The notes beneath the pieces are model-generated. The model was not told where the DNA came from. It saw only the letters and a program-made list of their open reading frames with translations, and made no database searches. Positions 45,477-55,844 of a stretch of DNA of 64,000 bases are shown here, piece after piece. Numbering within the stretch: position 1 is the first letter of the stretch; each line of letters begins with the position of its first letter. Both the position numbers and the translations under genes were made by a program. This DNA is from Maea johnstoni (Eukaryota; Annelida; Polychaeta; Spionida; Magelonidae): contig OZ012685.1 of NCBI GenBank assembly GCA_963942565.1, forward strand, positions 23,471,919-23,535,918, given 5' to 3'.

Positions 45477-48400
45477 ATATATTCTCATTGATCTGTAAAT
45501 GAGCGTCAGAATGATCTTGTGTAATGATGATGGTCTGACACCCTGCTGAGTGAGGTTGTCTATCTTTCTCTAAGTTGATCAAATTCATTTATTTTAGAAT
45601 TTCACCCTCTGAATCTTTGTCAAATATCTTTGCTTTATTTCAGGTATTTCCTGAAGCCAGATGCTGTGAGTGAGCATCTCTACTGCTCCATCTGTCAGGA
45701 GATCTTCTTTGAGCCACAGAGAGCTCCCTGTGGTCATAGTTACTGCAAAAGGGTGAATATTATCTCAAACTGTATAACCAATAAATCACTATATAACTCC
45801 CAAGTCATCCGTAAGACTGTCCAAGATGCTATACCTTTCAAACTTAACCTGAATGTAAAGCAGGGTCTTAGATTTTTTATAATGCCTGTCAGGAACCGCC
45901 ATCACAAAATTTCTGCCTGTTCAGATTTAGTTAAGTACTCAAACCATTGTACCAACTATATTTAATACCTTTATATTGTATCAAAAGGCTATTTACACTA
46001 TGTAGCCATGTCTTGGAGGATGGTTTGGTTATTCACTTACATATTGTCATAACCATAATCAAAAATTCTACTTTGAATTTTTTGCCTGTCTAAAATGGAG
46101 ATTTTCAGGAAACTGCCTGTCCACAGGAATCAAAATAAATTCTGTCTTTACATATTTAGCTACTTAGCTACTTCACATCCTCATGCCAACTACACTTAAC
46201 AGCCTAGTCTGCCAAAAAGGACAATTTTCAAGTACAAATTCAGATTTCAGATTGTTAATTGTGGGAATAGTCACTTCTTCTCATCGCTATTATCCATCTA
46301 CATAATTCAGCAGGAACAACACAAGTTGACAGGATGACAACTAATGTTAACATGTATCACTTCTTTATATTTCAGTGCATCCTTCCCTGGTTGAAGCAAA
46401 GTAATACATGTCCAGAAGATAGGTAAGGAAGAATTTAAGAACTGGATCATAATTTGCAAGATTAAGATCTCAAATACTTTCATGTTGAAATAACTATAAA
46501 GGGTTATCACCCAGACACTCCATTACAGTACATAATTGAAAGAATTTTCATTGTGGATGTGTTTATAGAAAGAATAGATTGTTATGCAGCATGAAGACAT
46601 CTAAGTAAATACCAATCAGTATCAGATACTCTATAGGGTTCAATGAACACCCCATTACAATTCAGAACAGGGCTCGACGTTAACATTTGAAACCACCTGC
46701 CCTGCAAGGCAGGTGACCTGGAACTTTTGCCTGCCCTGAAAAATTTTCACCTGCCCTGCAAAAAAAACTCCCTCGCAGACTTTTTGGGTTTTGTCTGTAA
46801 TATATTTTCTATTTCATATTTATTCGTATGTTCATTTCTGCTAAAAAATAAAATATTTTCAATAATAAACCTCATCTTAATGAAAGGGTTACAATTCCCG
46901 CCAATACAGTTCTGCACAAGCCGGTAAAACATCTTTATTTACATATTGAAATAGTTTTGCAAACGCTTGCTAAATTTCAAATGCTCTAAATGGATCAAAA
47001 CATGAAATAGCATGTGTTTGCCTTCCTGAGCAATACCAGTACATGTGCAGAAGCGTGGTAGCACATATCCGGTGGTATTGCCTCAGTTGTTTGCATGGCC
47101 AGCTATAGGGGACATCACTAGCAGTGAGTTTTACTTTTTTGTGAGTGATTGTTTGTGGGTTTTCGCGATTGAGTACCGATCGCACTGCAAATGTTTACCT
47201 TCCCTGTCGGGCAGGTACAATGTCAAAATCACCTGCCCGAACTGACTTTTTGAAATTTTTACCTGCCACGGGTAGGTGGGCAGGCCTCAACGTCGAGCCC
47301 TGCAAAATGTTGATTTTCTTGATTATAACTAAAACATATTTGTATTTATTTACTGCATGTATTTCATAAGATTAGTTAGATTTTCAAGACAGAAATCAGG
47401 GAAATTTTTGAATGTGCAGTGTGGGTATAAAATTGATTAGTTGTATAAGTTGAAACTGAATAGGATTATTACAAGATTAAATTGCCTAAATTGTAAAGCC
47501 TCTGACACGGAGCACTTTTGAAAACATACAGACTAAGCACACCTTTTTTTTACTAAACCAATGATGCTGATTAACCTAAAAGAAACATTCAATCATTTAG
47601 ATTAGAGTGACAATATTTTGTTCTGTATTTTTGTTTCAGAAAATCACTGTATTCAAAAGACCTCCATCATGATTTTATATTGGAGAATATCATTGGGGAT
47701 CAGATGGTAAGATTGTGTGTTTTTTCCAAATTATACAAATAAATGCAAACTGCCTGGCCTGTGCCATATAGATTATTATTTTATAGTTAATAACTGTGTA
47801 AAACTATCTGACAACACCAGGAAAGGGATACTTTTGCATTATATTTCTTGTATTTGTAACCAGTGATTATTATCACTCAAAATGTAAGATGTTGATTGAC
47901 TTTGTATAGGAATTGAACTGCCTTTGTTTGAGTCCTGGCCACTCTAATTTTCATTTTCAAACAAAATATTCATGCTTAACTTATTATGAATTAACATTCA
48001 GTTAAATGGCAGGTGACAATTCAGAAATGTTCAATCAACAATACATCATGTTTTACCCATTCATGCTTATAAGTTACAAAAGATGTTGTCATCTGGACCT
48101 ATGGCACATTTGAAAAAAAACTTTGAATTGATCATAGATGATATAAAAACTATTCGAAGGATGAATACAATTCTGAGAAACAGTTCTTGTTCACATAATT
48201 CCTGAAAATTTCTTTTGTTTGAGAGATACCACCAAATTAGTCAGGTGGTTTTGGGCTCTTAAGGCATGGATGGGTTAAGGGGTTTTGACATGTTTCACTG
48301 AAAAGATATTAGGCTGCCTTTTTAACCCTTTCAATGCTGAGGCTTCTTTCATCCAAAGCACAATCATGCAACATTTTGAAAACCGTCTGAACTCTGTGAT

Positions 48401-51010
48401 GTTGGTATTCATTAGAAAGCTCTTGCTATGTTCTCTCAGATGAGTACCTATGTGCTAGGGTTTCAGTCATTTTCCAGGTTTATTGCATCATTTTGTATTG
48501 ACCAAAGTAGCCACCAGCAGCACAAGTGTTATTGGATAACCTCAATTAAATTTTCATTGCGTTTCTTGATTATTTTTTAAGATCCAAGTCCATAAGAGTA
48601 ATCATGTTTCTGATAATTTGTGTGAGGGTACTATCTTTGTAACTAGCAACTTTTTGTAACTCTTTATTCATCCATGGGTTACTACAACATACATTACCAT
48701 ATTTGATTGAATATGAATGTATTTTTGATAGGTGTATGATTAAGTATTGTGTATGCACAATATTTATATCAATATTCATAAAATGTTTCTAATTAAATTT
48801 TAGGTGGCATGCCCATTTAGACGAAAGGGTTGTGAATTTGTCGGCCAGCTTCAGTTGCTTAAGTCCCACAAGAAGAAATGTGAATTCAACCCTGCAAATC
48901 TACCCAAGTTCCTGAAGAATGATAAGGCAGAACCTCTAGCTTCTGCAGGTCTGTACAAGCACATGTAAAGATGAACCGTTCATGTGTGGAAATCTTGACA
49001 TATATTGCCTGTTTCTTTGATACTTAAGAAAAAAGTTTAGTAATTATGATTGAATTCACAAAACATTTGAATTTGGATGTGATTGCTTGGTTATGATCAG
49101 CATGTTCTTCAAATGTTTTTTTTTCAGAAATGGTCTATTCACTAAGAAATTGCCAGTCAGGATATTCATAAGCTCTATAGATATTAGATTATATGTTTAC
49201 AAGGGGTACATGGTCTTAGCCAGGATTTGGAAACAGGGTGTCCAAACGAAGGTTTCATAGACTTTTGGGTGTCCGAAGTGTGGTACAAAGTTCACACTAA
49301 TGAAATAAACCATATATCATGGTCTTAGCCAGCAGGGCGTCTGGGTGCCTTTTTGGACACCCAAACCCTTAAAAAGAACCCCTCAGGACACCCACATTTT
49401 TTTGAGTGGAATTTCTAAAAATCTCAATCCCAAGCTTATAATTGAATTTTTCCTATCTCCTTATAATTCCCATGACACTGTTTAATGATATCAAGCCTTA
49501 TTTTGATGAATTAATACATGTTTATGGTTGAAATATGAGTATATTGTGATCCCCCTTAAAAATTTGGACTCCCAAAAATTTTACAACAGCCAATTTAGAC
49601 ACCCAGTTTCTAAATCCTGGCTAAGACACTGCCATATATATCTACAGATTTTGCCTTTTTAGGCCACTAACTGCTTTGTTTGTAATTTAGGAGTGACACT
49701 ACATCCACTATCTTCTAAAATTGCCATCATCAGCAAATCCTGACCTAAACTTTTGGGTTTCCAAACTGTCAAAAAACAAGGCTCTGTGTGTCCAAATGAA
49801 ACGCTGGATCAGATGCGCTGGATGCATAGGTGGCTAAGCCCCTAAAGGGGTAGTTTGGTGTCAACAACTACATCGAGAGTTTCAAATCCATTTCGGTGTT
49901 TAAGTGCAAAACTAAATGGGTATTTTCTTGTTTATAATAGATTGATCTATCAGTGCGGACAGTCCCTAGTTGGTATTAATACGTAACTCAGTACTCAAAT
50001 TAGTCCATTGTTAAATTTTTACACGATTAATGATCCTTGATTAAAACTCTCAGTGTCTTTTGCAGGGATTTTAGGGTTCAAAGTGACACATACATTCCTG
50101 ACCAAGTTTCTGTTTGCAAGTTATTACATCAATTGTGACTATCATATTTGCAAGGAATCTTTTATACCAAACTTAAATAAATATAGATAAATCACAATGC
50201 CATACAATATATTACGTCCAGGAATCAATAAATCATTAAAGTTGGTTAGGTGTCGGACTAGTAATCAGAAGGTCGCTGGTTCAATTCCTGGCTGGGGCAC
50301 TTTGGTCTGTTCTTGGGCAAGACAGTTTATTCCATATTGCCTCAGTCCACCCAGATGCAAAATGGGTACCAAGCATTAAAAAGGCACTGCTTAGAGCTTG
50401 TGCGCTATATGCTGCCAGCTGCTCTGGAATATCCCTCGGGGGATTGAAATGGTTTCCGTATGTACAGGGCTGCTAAGGGAGGAAGGTCGTGTGAACATTT
50501 CAGTGGATACAAGGCTATAAACCGAATACCTTTACCTTTAAAGTTGTAGCTACACAGTAGATTGAATAAATACCTTTGGCAGTGGGTTTCTGGTTTCCTC
50601 TACCACTTACAACTAGTAAGGCACAAATTAGCCTAGATATGGCAGAAAAAATGACACTAATCATTATTCTAAAACCCAAACACATCGTTATCATACATGC
50701 TTCTTGTTTTACAGCTATAGGAAATGTTGCACCAGTTACTGGAGCCTCAGGATTTGAGAGTGGGGAGCATGTTCCAACACCCGGCAAGCCATCGTTAAAG
50801 ATGAGACTTTTCTGCGCTGGGGAAAAACAAAAGAAACTACTCTGTTCTGTCTTTGAGAAGGAAAATACACCTGGAAGTTCTCAACCGAAGCAGAAAGCAA
50901 CCCAGTCTTCACAGCGTACAAGTAGAGCTAAAAGGCAAAGGGTAGACGTCAACTATGACCTATCAACTTCCTCCTTTGATAACAGTGAGGATGTAATTGA
51001 CTTAAGCTGA
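44142..51010 (+). CDS. RING (C3HC3D) plus TRAF-type zinc-finger E3 ubiquitin ligase, candidate STUbL
   Basis: Six exons (44142-44197, 45644-45752, 46376-46422, 47640-47706, 48804-48948, 50715-51010) give 239 residues. RING: C33-x2-C36, C48-x-H50-x2-C53-x2-C56, C67-P-E-D70, with Asp70 in place of the eighth Cys as in NRDP1/RNF41-type CPVDR rings. Residues 96-119 form one TRAF/SIAH-type finger (C96, C103, H115, C119). The remaining half is Ser/Lys-rich, with a basic patch RAKRQR (about 212-217) that could be a nuclear signal, and ends SEDVIDLS: a hydrophobic VIDL core beside acidic and Ser residues, the usual form of a SUMO-interacting motif. RING plus TRAF finger indicates ubiquitin ligase activity; SUMO targeting is inference. 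Closest named relative not determined (RNF41/RNF151/PDZRN-like rings). Confidence 0.88.
45085..45275. mobile_element. relative of the AGGCCTAAAAAA MITE
   Basis: Shares about 170 bp of interior and one end (ggaaacaaacaa) with 63425-63655, same orientation. Confidence 0.65.
45373..45480. repeat. (TA)n array between duplicated flanks
   Basis: TA tract with variants; flanked on both sides by ~100-bp direct copies (45272-45370 and 45476-45577) that share gatgatggtctgacac and gttgtctatctttctctaag. In intron 1 of the RING gene. Confidence 0.9.
45644..45752 (+). CDS. RING gene exon 2 (first part of RING)
   Basis: Acceptor gctttatttcag; YFLKPDAVSEHLYCSICQEI then FFEPQRAPCGHSYCKR; donor aaagg|gtgaat. 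Six of the zinc ligands before C56 lie here: C33, C36, C48, H50, C53. Confidence 0.9.
46376..46422 (+). CDS. RING gene exon 3 (end of RING)
   Basis: Only 47 nt, acceptor tatatttcag, donor gatag|gtaagg; CILPWLKQSNTCPEDR completes the RING with C56, C67 and D70. Confidence 0.88.
46668..47302. mobile_element. hAT-type element, CAGGGCTCGACG group, different core
   Basis: Ends cagggctcgacgttaaca and caacgtcgagccctg match the two elements above, but the 635-bp interior differs and is rich in cacctgccctg / caggcaggtg palindromes near both ends. No transposase ORF seen. In an intron of the RING gene. Confidence 0.7.
47640..47706 (+). CDS. RING gene exon 4
   Basis: Acceptor tttttgtttcag, donor cagatg|gtaaga; KSLYSKDLHHDFILENIIGD. 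The helix after the ring resembles the linker between RING and TRAF finger in NRDP1-like ligases. Confidence 0.85.
48053..48281. mobile_element. MITE, probable TTAA family 2 relative
   Basis: Ends read tacccattcatgcttataag and cttaaggcatggatgggtta, an inverted pair like family 2, with a similar A/T-rich interior. In an intron of the RING gene. Confidence 0.6.
48322..48532 (+). mobile_element. piggyBac-like MITE, family 1
   Basis: TTAACCCTTTCAATGCTGAGG-type left end; right end cagcacaagtgttat is eroded. In an intron of the RING gene. Confidence 0.85.
48804..48948 (+). CDS. RING gene exon 5 (TRAF-type finger)
   Basis: Acceptor ttaaattttag, donor tctgcag|gtctgt; VACPFRRKGCEFVGQLQLLK then SHKKKCEFNPANLPKFLKND. 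Confidence 0.9.
49209..49844. mobile_element. hAT-type MITE, subtype 2, with nested insertion
   Basis: catggtcttagccaggattt at the left to gtggctaagccccta at the right, flanked by a perfect 8-bp target duplication aaggggta (49201-49208 and 49845-49852). The element is interrupted by a subtype 1 MITE at 49318-49631. The 8-bp duplication and CA-type ends support the hAT superfamily. In an intron of the RING gene. Confidence 0.9.
49318..49631. mobile_element. hAT-type MITE, subtype 1, nested in subtype 2
   Basis: catggtcttagccagcaggg at the left to ctggctaagacactg at the right, 314 bp, with perfect 8-bp duplication ccatatat at 49310-49317 and 49632-49639. Intact subtype 2 copies show the uninterrupted target. 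Confidence 0.92.
50225..50540 (+). mobile_element. tRNA-derived SINE
   Basis: A tRNA-like head with A-box-like ttggttaggtgtcggac and B-box ggttcaattcc is followed by a body (ctgttcttgggcaagacagt, gtgcgctatatgctgccagc) of about 250 bp ending in a short acctttaccttt tail. In the last intron of the RING gene. The body recurs inverted at 28990-29230. Confidence 0.75.
50715..51010 (+). CDS. RING gene exon 6 (tail and stop)
   Basis: Acceptor cttgttttacag; enters in phase with AIGNVAPVTGASGFESGEHV and ends SFDNSEDVIDLS, stop TGA at 51008-51010. No known domain apart from the basic patch and SIM-like end. Confidence 0.88.
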
Positions 51011-53500
51011 TGTTAGTATGTTATTAATGTCCCCTGCACATTGTCCTACATTTTATATTTGTATTATACTACAGGGTGTATTGTATACTATTGTACATAT
51101 ATTTGATATAAATGAAGTAGAATGGTCTACCTACCTCAGCACATCACAAGCGAGTCCTGTGGGTATATTTATAAAACCTTTAACCAGAAATCAATTTTGT
51201 GTTTCATAATATAGATCTTTATTCATATTGCCAGGTTCTTTTATAGCCTTTCTATAAACACATATAGATACTTGTGATAGTTGATTTTAAATACTCATGA
51301 AATTGATTCTTGCACTTCATTTGTTTATTTCATCTTTCCTTATAATGATTCACACAAAGTCGTGACTAGCCAGTTGAATTGTATGTGGTGGAGGAAACCG
51401 GCATTTTATACTTTGTATATATATATATATATATATATATCATCCGCACCTTTTGTGCTTCCCTTGATATGGGCTGATGAGGTGTAAGAAGTATTGTAAT
51501 GGTACCAGGAGATGGGTTAGGTACAATCACTGGAGTCAACGCCAGGGGTTAGTTTATCAGAGATTTTATTGGACAAAAGACCAAGCATGACTGAGGCTCT
51601 ACAGGGCTACAGATCATCTTCTACCTGGTTCCTAAGGCATAGGGTAGGAAAATTGATTGCTATACCCGTGTTGATTTTGCTCAGGATAACTGTAATTTGG
51701 TTGGCTTCTAGGGTTGAAGCTTCTATTTGGTTTGGAGTAGAATGGATTTCTTTGGGCTTTTCTGCACTTTTCTTGATAACCTTTGTGTCACAGTTAAAAC
51801 ATACAGCATCTTTAAACAATGATTTTTTAAAGATGGTATTTACTTGATTGTCCTGTTGCTGCATTAACAGATAGACTCTCCATCATCGGTTTCTAATATG
51901 CTGCTAGTTTTTCAAACATCCTGCTAGTCCTTCTTTTCATCTTCTGGATCCACCGGCTCAGGTCAAGTGTCCCATGAATCCTTATCTGGAATGCACTCTG
52001 CTTGCAATGTCTACATGCAAGATCGTAAAATTCCAGCAGCTTTATTCCTATGTGTATTTCCACTGTAGCATTGTAGCATTCATCAGGAATTTCCCTTTTG
52101 AAGTCAGTTTAACTTCAGTTCTTGTCTTGCTATCACTTCCTTGGATAGAAAAGTATTGGACCTTTCACTTCTGATTATAGAAGTGTCTTAGTCGTTTCAC
52201 TTCTGACTGTAGAAGTGCATGTAGTTTTCACTTCTGATTATAGAAGTGTCTTGGAGTTCCTACTTCTGCCTCTAGAAGCGAGGAGTTTTCACTGGCCGTG
52301 ACGTTACAAGCCGGGTAGGATTTGCTGCATGTGATTACTTGCTTGCCTGGTAACCACTCCGCTATTCCCAAGGGCATCATACAGAACAACAGAGCATAAG
52401 TGCTTGGTTTAGACCTTTATTAACGGAGCTCTCTTGCATGTTTATTTAATGTTCTTGTCCGTGAAAACTACAAGTAAAAACAGGGTCATGAGTTTTTATA
52501 CAGTAGCTTGACCAGGTTGGCAACACACGGCCAGTCACATATATCATAAACATCACAAATGCATTCTTGATATAAAATCTCAAGTCATATGAAATCAAAA
52601 TTAACTCAGGGTAAGCAACTTGAACAGCCTGTTCCATTTCTTCCCTCTACTAACAATGACTAGCATCAAGATGTACTCGTCCTCTTTATCTTTTATTATT
52701 TCTTTATATTAACAGATAAAGTATATTGATTCACTGAACTAAGATATAATTATATGATATTATCCTTGTTTTAATCCATGTTTATATTGATAAATAGTCA
52801 AACATGTAGCGTAGCTGTTTTAGGGCTACGCCATCTATCTGAGGGGGTTTGATAACACAGGGATTCGTGAATGATCTTTAAGGGTTTGGCTTGAATACAT
52901 TAACCTAAATAAGTGCACAAACACTTGGGTATATTCTTTTGTAGGCTTTATTAACTTACTTAGGATACATTGATACACAGAAAACCTAACAGTGAGCAAC
53001 AAGCATGCATTCCTAACAAAACCTGGTAGGTAGATAGAGAGGTACTTACATAAAAAGCATGTTATAGGCATATAGCACCAGCCTTCTCCTTAACCAACCT
53101 TTCCTGTGGCTACATCATCCCGGCAACTACTACAGGAAGTCTTTGATAGTACCCTGAGCATGCGTACTTAGTCCTTATATCTTGCTAAATACTACATAGT
53201 AATCTAATCCTTGATCACATATATAGATCTTATGCCTGGCCCCTCAACTAGCAGAAGGAAGGAAGTCGTAAAACTAGATAAGGGCTTCATTGTGCGAGTC
53301 CCAGCCAACACCGCCAGAGAATGGGTGCAGGTTCAAGAAGTGCAACACAGTGTCAACAGAAAGTTTCACACTTAAGCCCCCTAGATACACTAGAATAGGG
53401 GAAGGATTAATACAGTGGGTTAAGCCACTAATATACTAAGATTAATTATCATGGCAGGAGGAATATGTCTACGCTACAAAACATAAAGGTATTTATGTAG
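51011..53500. other. 3' flank of the RING gene and repeat-derived DNA
   Basis: A short (TA)n at 51416-51440, an 85-codon - strand frame at 51607-51864 with a lone CFNCD pair that I do not recognise, the hairpin array at 52166-52280, and 52575-52810, which is a diverged copy of 53948-54230. No gene supported. Confidence 0.5.
52166..52280. repeat. four tandem 20-bp hairpins
   Basis: cacttctgattatagaagtg and variants at 52166, 52198, 52229 and 52261, about 32 bp apart; each has a 7-bp stem (cacttct/agaagtg) and a 6-base loop. The fourth is slightly degenerate. Confidence 0.85.
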
Positions 53501-53503
53501 GAC

Positions 53504-53965
53504 ATTCAGAGTACACCAGCCACATAGCTGGATCCTCTCTTGTTTACCACATTCTCCTCCTGTATAAACTCGGTATTGTGACAAAGATACTAGATCCTTA
53601 AAGCAAGTCTTTTCTGCAACATTATTGCAGCTGTTATGGTCATATCCAACCTTTAGGGCCTGCTGGCTATTTAGGCCAGCATAATGGCGGGAGTAGCTGT
53701 GATGCGTAAGAACTTGGATTGACTTCTTCTAAGGACTGAAATGTAAGGCGGGTATGGTTTCTACCAAGCACTTCAAACTTATAGTCCCCACTTGTCACAT
53801 CTGTTATGTGTCTATCCTTCGGCTTGAAATGGGGAATGTTCACAACCATAACTGTGAAATTGGAAGCAGGTTTCTCCTTAAATTCTTGTTGTAATACATC
53901 AATATGCGTTTTATTGACGGGACGTAGTAAATCTGAATTACTCAAGTCATATGAAATCAAACATT
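53504..53965 (-). pseudogene. ParB/Srx-like domain copy 1
   Basis: The - strand reads SNSDLLRPVNKTHIDVLQQE, SNFTVMVVNIPHFKPKDRH, and FEVLGRNHTRLTFQSLEE. A helix before a hydrophobic strand and a V-x-G-x-x-H-x-R motif suggest the ParB/sulfiredoxin-like nuclease fold, which I infer from memory of bacterial ParB (GGERR/GGNHR motif). The copy is about 460 bp and is incomplete at the C-terminal end. Confidence 0.55.
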
Positions 53966-54239
53966 AACTCAGAGTAAGCAACTTGAACGGCCTGTTCCAT
54001 TTCTTTCCTCTCCTTACAATGACTTTTCTATAAACTAGGATTTTCTAATTTCCGCTTATAGTTAAAATAACAGCCTACTTTGCTAGCATCAAGCTGTACT
54101 CATCCTCTTATTATTTATTTATATTAACATATAAAGTATATTGATTTGCTGAACTAAGATATAATTATATGGTATTACCCTTGTTTTAATCCATGTTTAT
54201 AATGATAAATAGTCAAATATAGAGGTGTCTATGTAGGAT

Positions 54240-54668
54240 ATTCAGAGTACACAATCAATGTACCTTCTTCTGATTTTGCTGTAATAGGATCCTCTTTGAC
54301 CTTTCTTGTTTACCCGTTCTCCTCCTGTTTAAACTTGGTATTGTGGCAAGGATACTAGATCCTTAAAGTCTTTTCAGCAACATCATGGCAGCAGTTATGG
54401 TCATATCCAACCTTTAGGGTCTGTTGGCTATTTAGACCAGCATAAAGGCGCACTGGCCATGATGTGTACAAACTTGCATGATCTTCTTCCAAGGACTGAA
54501 GTGCAAGGCGGGTATGGTTTCCCCCAAGCACTTCCAACTTGTACACCCCACTGGTTACATCTTCTGTACATATGTCCTTTGGCTGGAAATGGGGAATATT
54601 CACCACCATGACTGTGAAATTCTAGGGCAGGTCTTGCCTTTAATTCCCTTACTAGCACATCAATATGA
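54240..54668 (-). pseudogene. ParB/Srx-like domain copy 2
   Basis: Same segment as copy 1, in the same orientation; here the motif is best preserved as VLGGNHTRLALQSLEED followed by LYAGLNSQQTLKVGYDHNCC. More diverged at its N-terminal part. Confidence 0.55.
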
Positions 54669-55144
54669 TCAGAGTACACCAGCCACATAGCTGGATCCTC
54701 TCTTGTTTACCGCATTCTCCTCCTGTATAAACTTGGTATTGTGACAAAGATACTAGATCCTTGAAGCAAGTCTTTTCAGCAACATCATGGCAGCAGTTAT
54801 GGTCATATCCAACCTTTAGGGCCTGCTGGCTATTTAGGCCAGCATAATGGCGGGAGTAGCTGTGATGCGTAAGAACTTAGATTGGCTTCTTTTAAGGACT
54901 GATATGCAAGGCGGGTATGGTTTCTACCAAGCACTTCAAACTTGTAAACCCCACTTGTCATATTCTATGTGTCTATCCTTTGGCTTGAAATGGGGAATGT
55001 TCACAACCATAACTGTGAAATTGGAAGCAGGTCTCTCCTTAAATTCCTTTGCTAATACATCAATATGTGTTTTATTGACTGGACAGAATGAATCTGAATT
55101 ACTCAGACCAATCAAATCTGATATAGGAACATGTACCCACTCAG
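54669..55144 (-). pseudogene. ParB/Srx-like domain copy 3, with exon border
   Basis: The - strand has a good acceptor (ttctattttacag) before 55144, then EWVHVPISDLIGLSNSDSF, PVNKTHIDVLAKEFKERPAS and NFTVMVVNIPHFKPKD. This is the ParB-like start (V-P-I-S-D-L then a helix) and shows that the repeated unit contains a real exon edge. Later parts are not open in a single frame, so it is called a pseudogene or an exon fragment. Confidence 0.55.
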
Positions 55145-55844
55145 CTGTAAAATAGAAATAGAAATATTTAGCTTCAAACATTTTTATCTTCATCAAACAT
55201 TATTAGAAAGTCATGTGAATGCTTAATTTTAAACATGGCCTTCGACCATTCGTCGACAATACCACATGCCTTTGGAAAATAACTTAAACTTTTTCTAAAT
55301 GGGCCAAATGTTCAAGACTGTTCGACTTTATATTAGAATGTAGTACAGAATAAATCCTGTGTATCCCTTGTAAAACTTTGTGACCAAGTCTGCCTTACAT
55401 GTAGGAATACACTTGTATACCTCTCTTGTATGGTTGAGTTATGTCATTTTGTAGCATTGACTTAACTTGCTTCTCTTGTTCTACGCAATTTGCTGAGGAG
55501 GTCATATAATACTGTTGCTACCTGTATCAATGGTATGGTGAAAAGAGTGGGACACCCTTTGTACCTCTTCTTGGGGAAACCCTGTCACACTGATCTAATC
55601 TCACACTGCTCTAAGTTGAAACAATTGATTAAACCAGATAAGTCTACATGCATAGCATGGTCAAATCTGGTAACAAAACCAATAACCATGATAGGGAACA
55701 CTGGTTACTAATACAGGTGTATGATGGTAGAGTGTTAATTAAGTACATAAGATGAATTGTATTTACACTGTACATTTATTCTAATCAGTATGGTATAGAG
55801 CATGGTGAGGGCAGGAGCTGTAGGGCTAGCCTACTATGTTTCTC

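Noticed and set aside
45753-45965. Continuation of the RING exon 2 reading frame into the intron
   Set aside because: A good donor (gtgaat) at 45753 and an exon that completes the RING at 46376 show that this is intron.
50225-50300. Functional tRNA gene
   Set aside because: A and B boxes are present but the sequence lacks a foldable acceptor stem and is followed by a SINE body that recurs at 28990-29230.
51607-51864. 85-codon - strand frame with CFNCD
   Set aside because: A single C-x2-C is not a zinc knuckle and no neighbouring signals support a gene.
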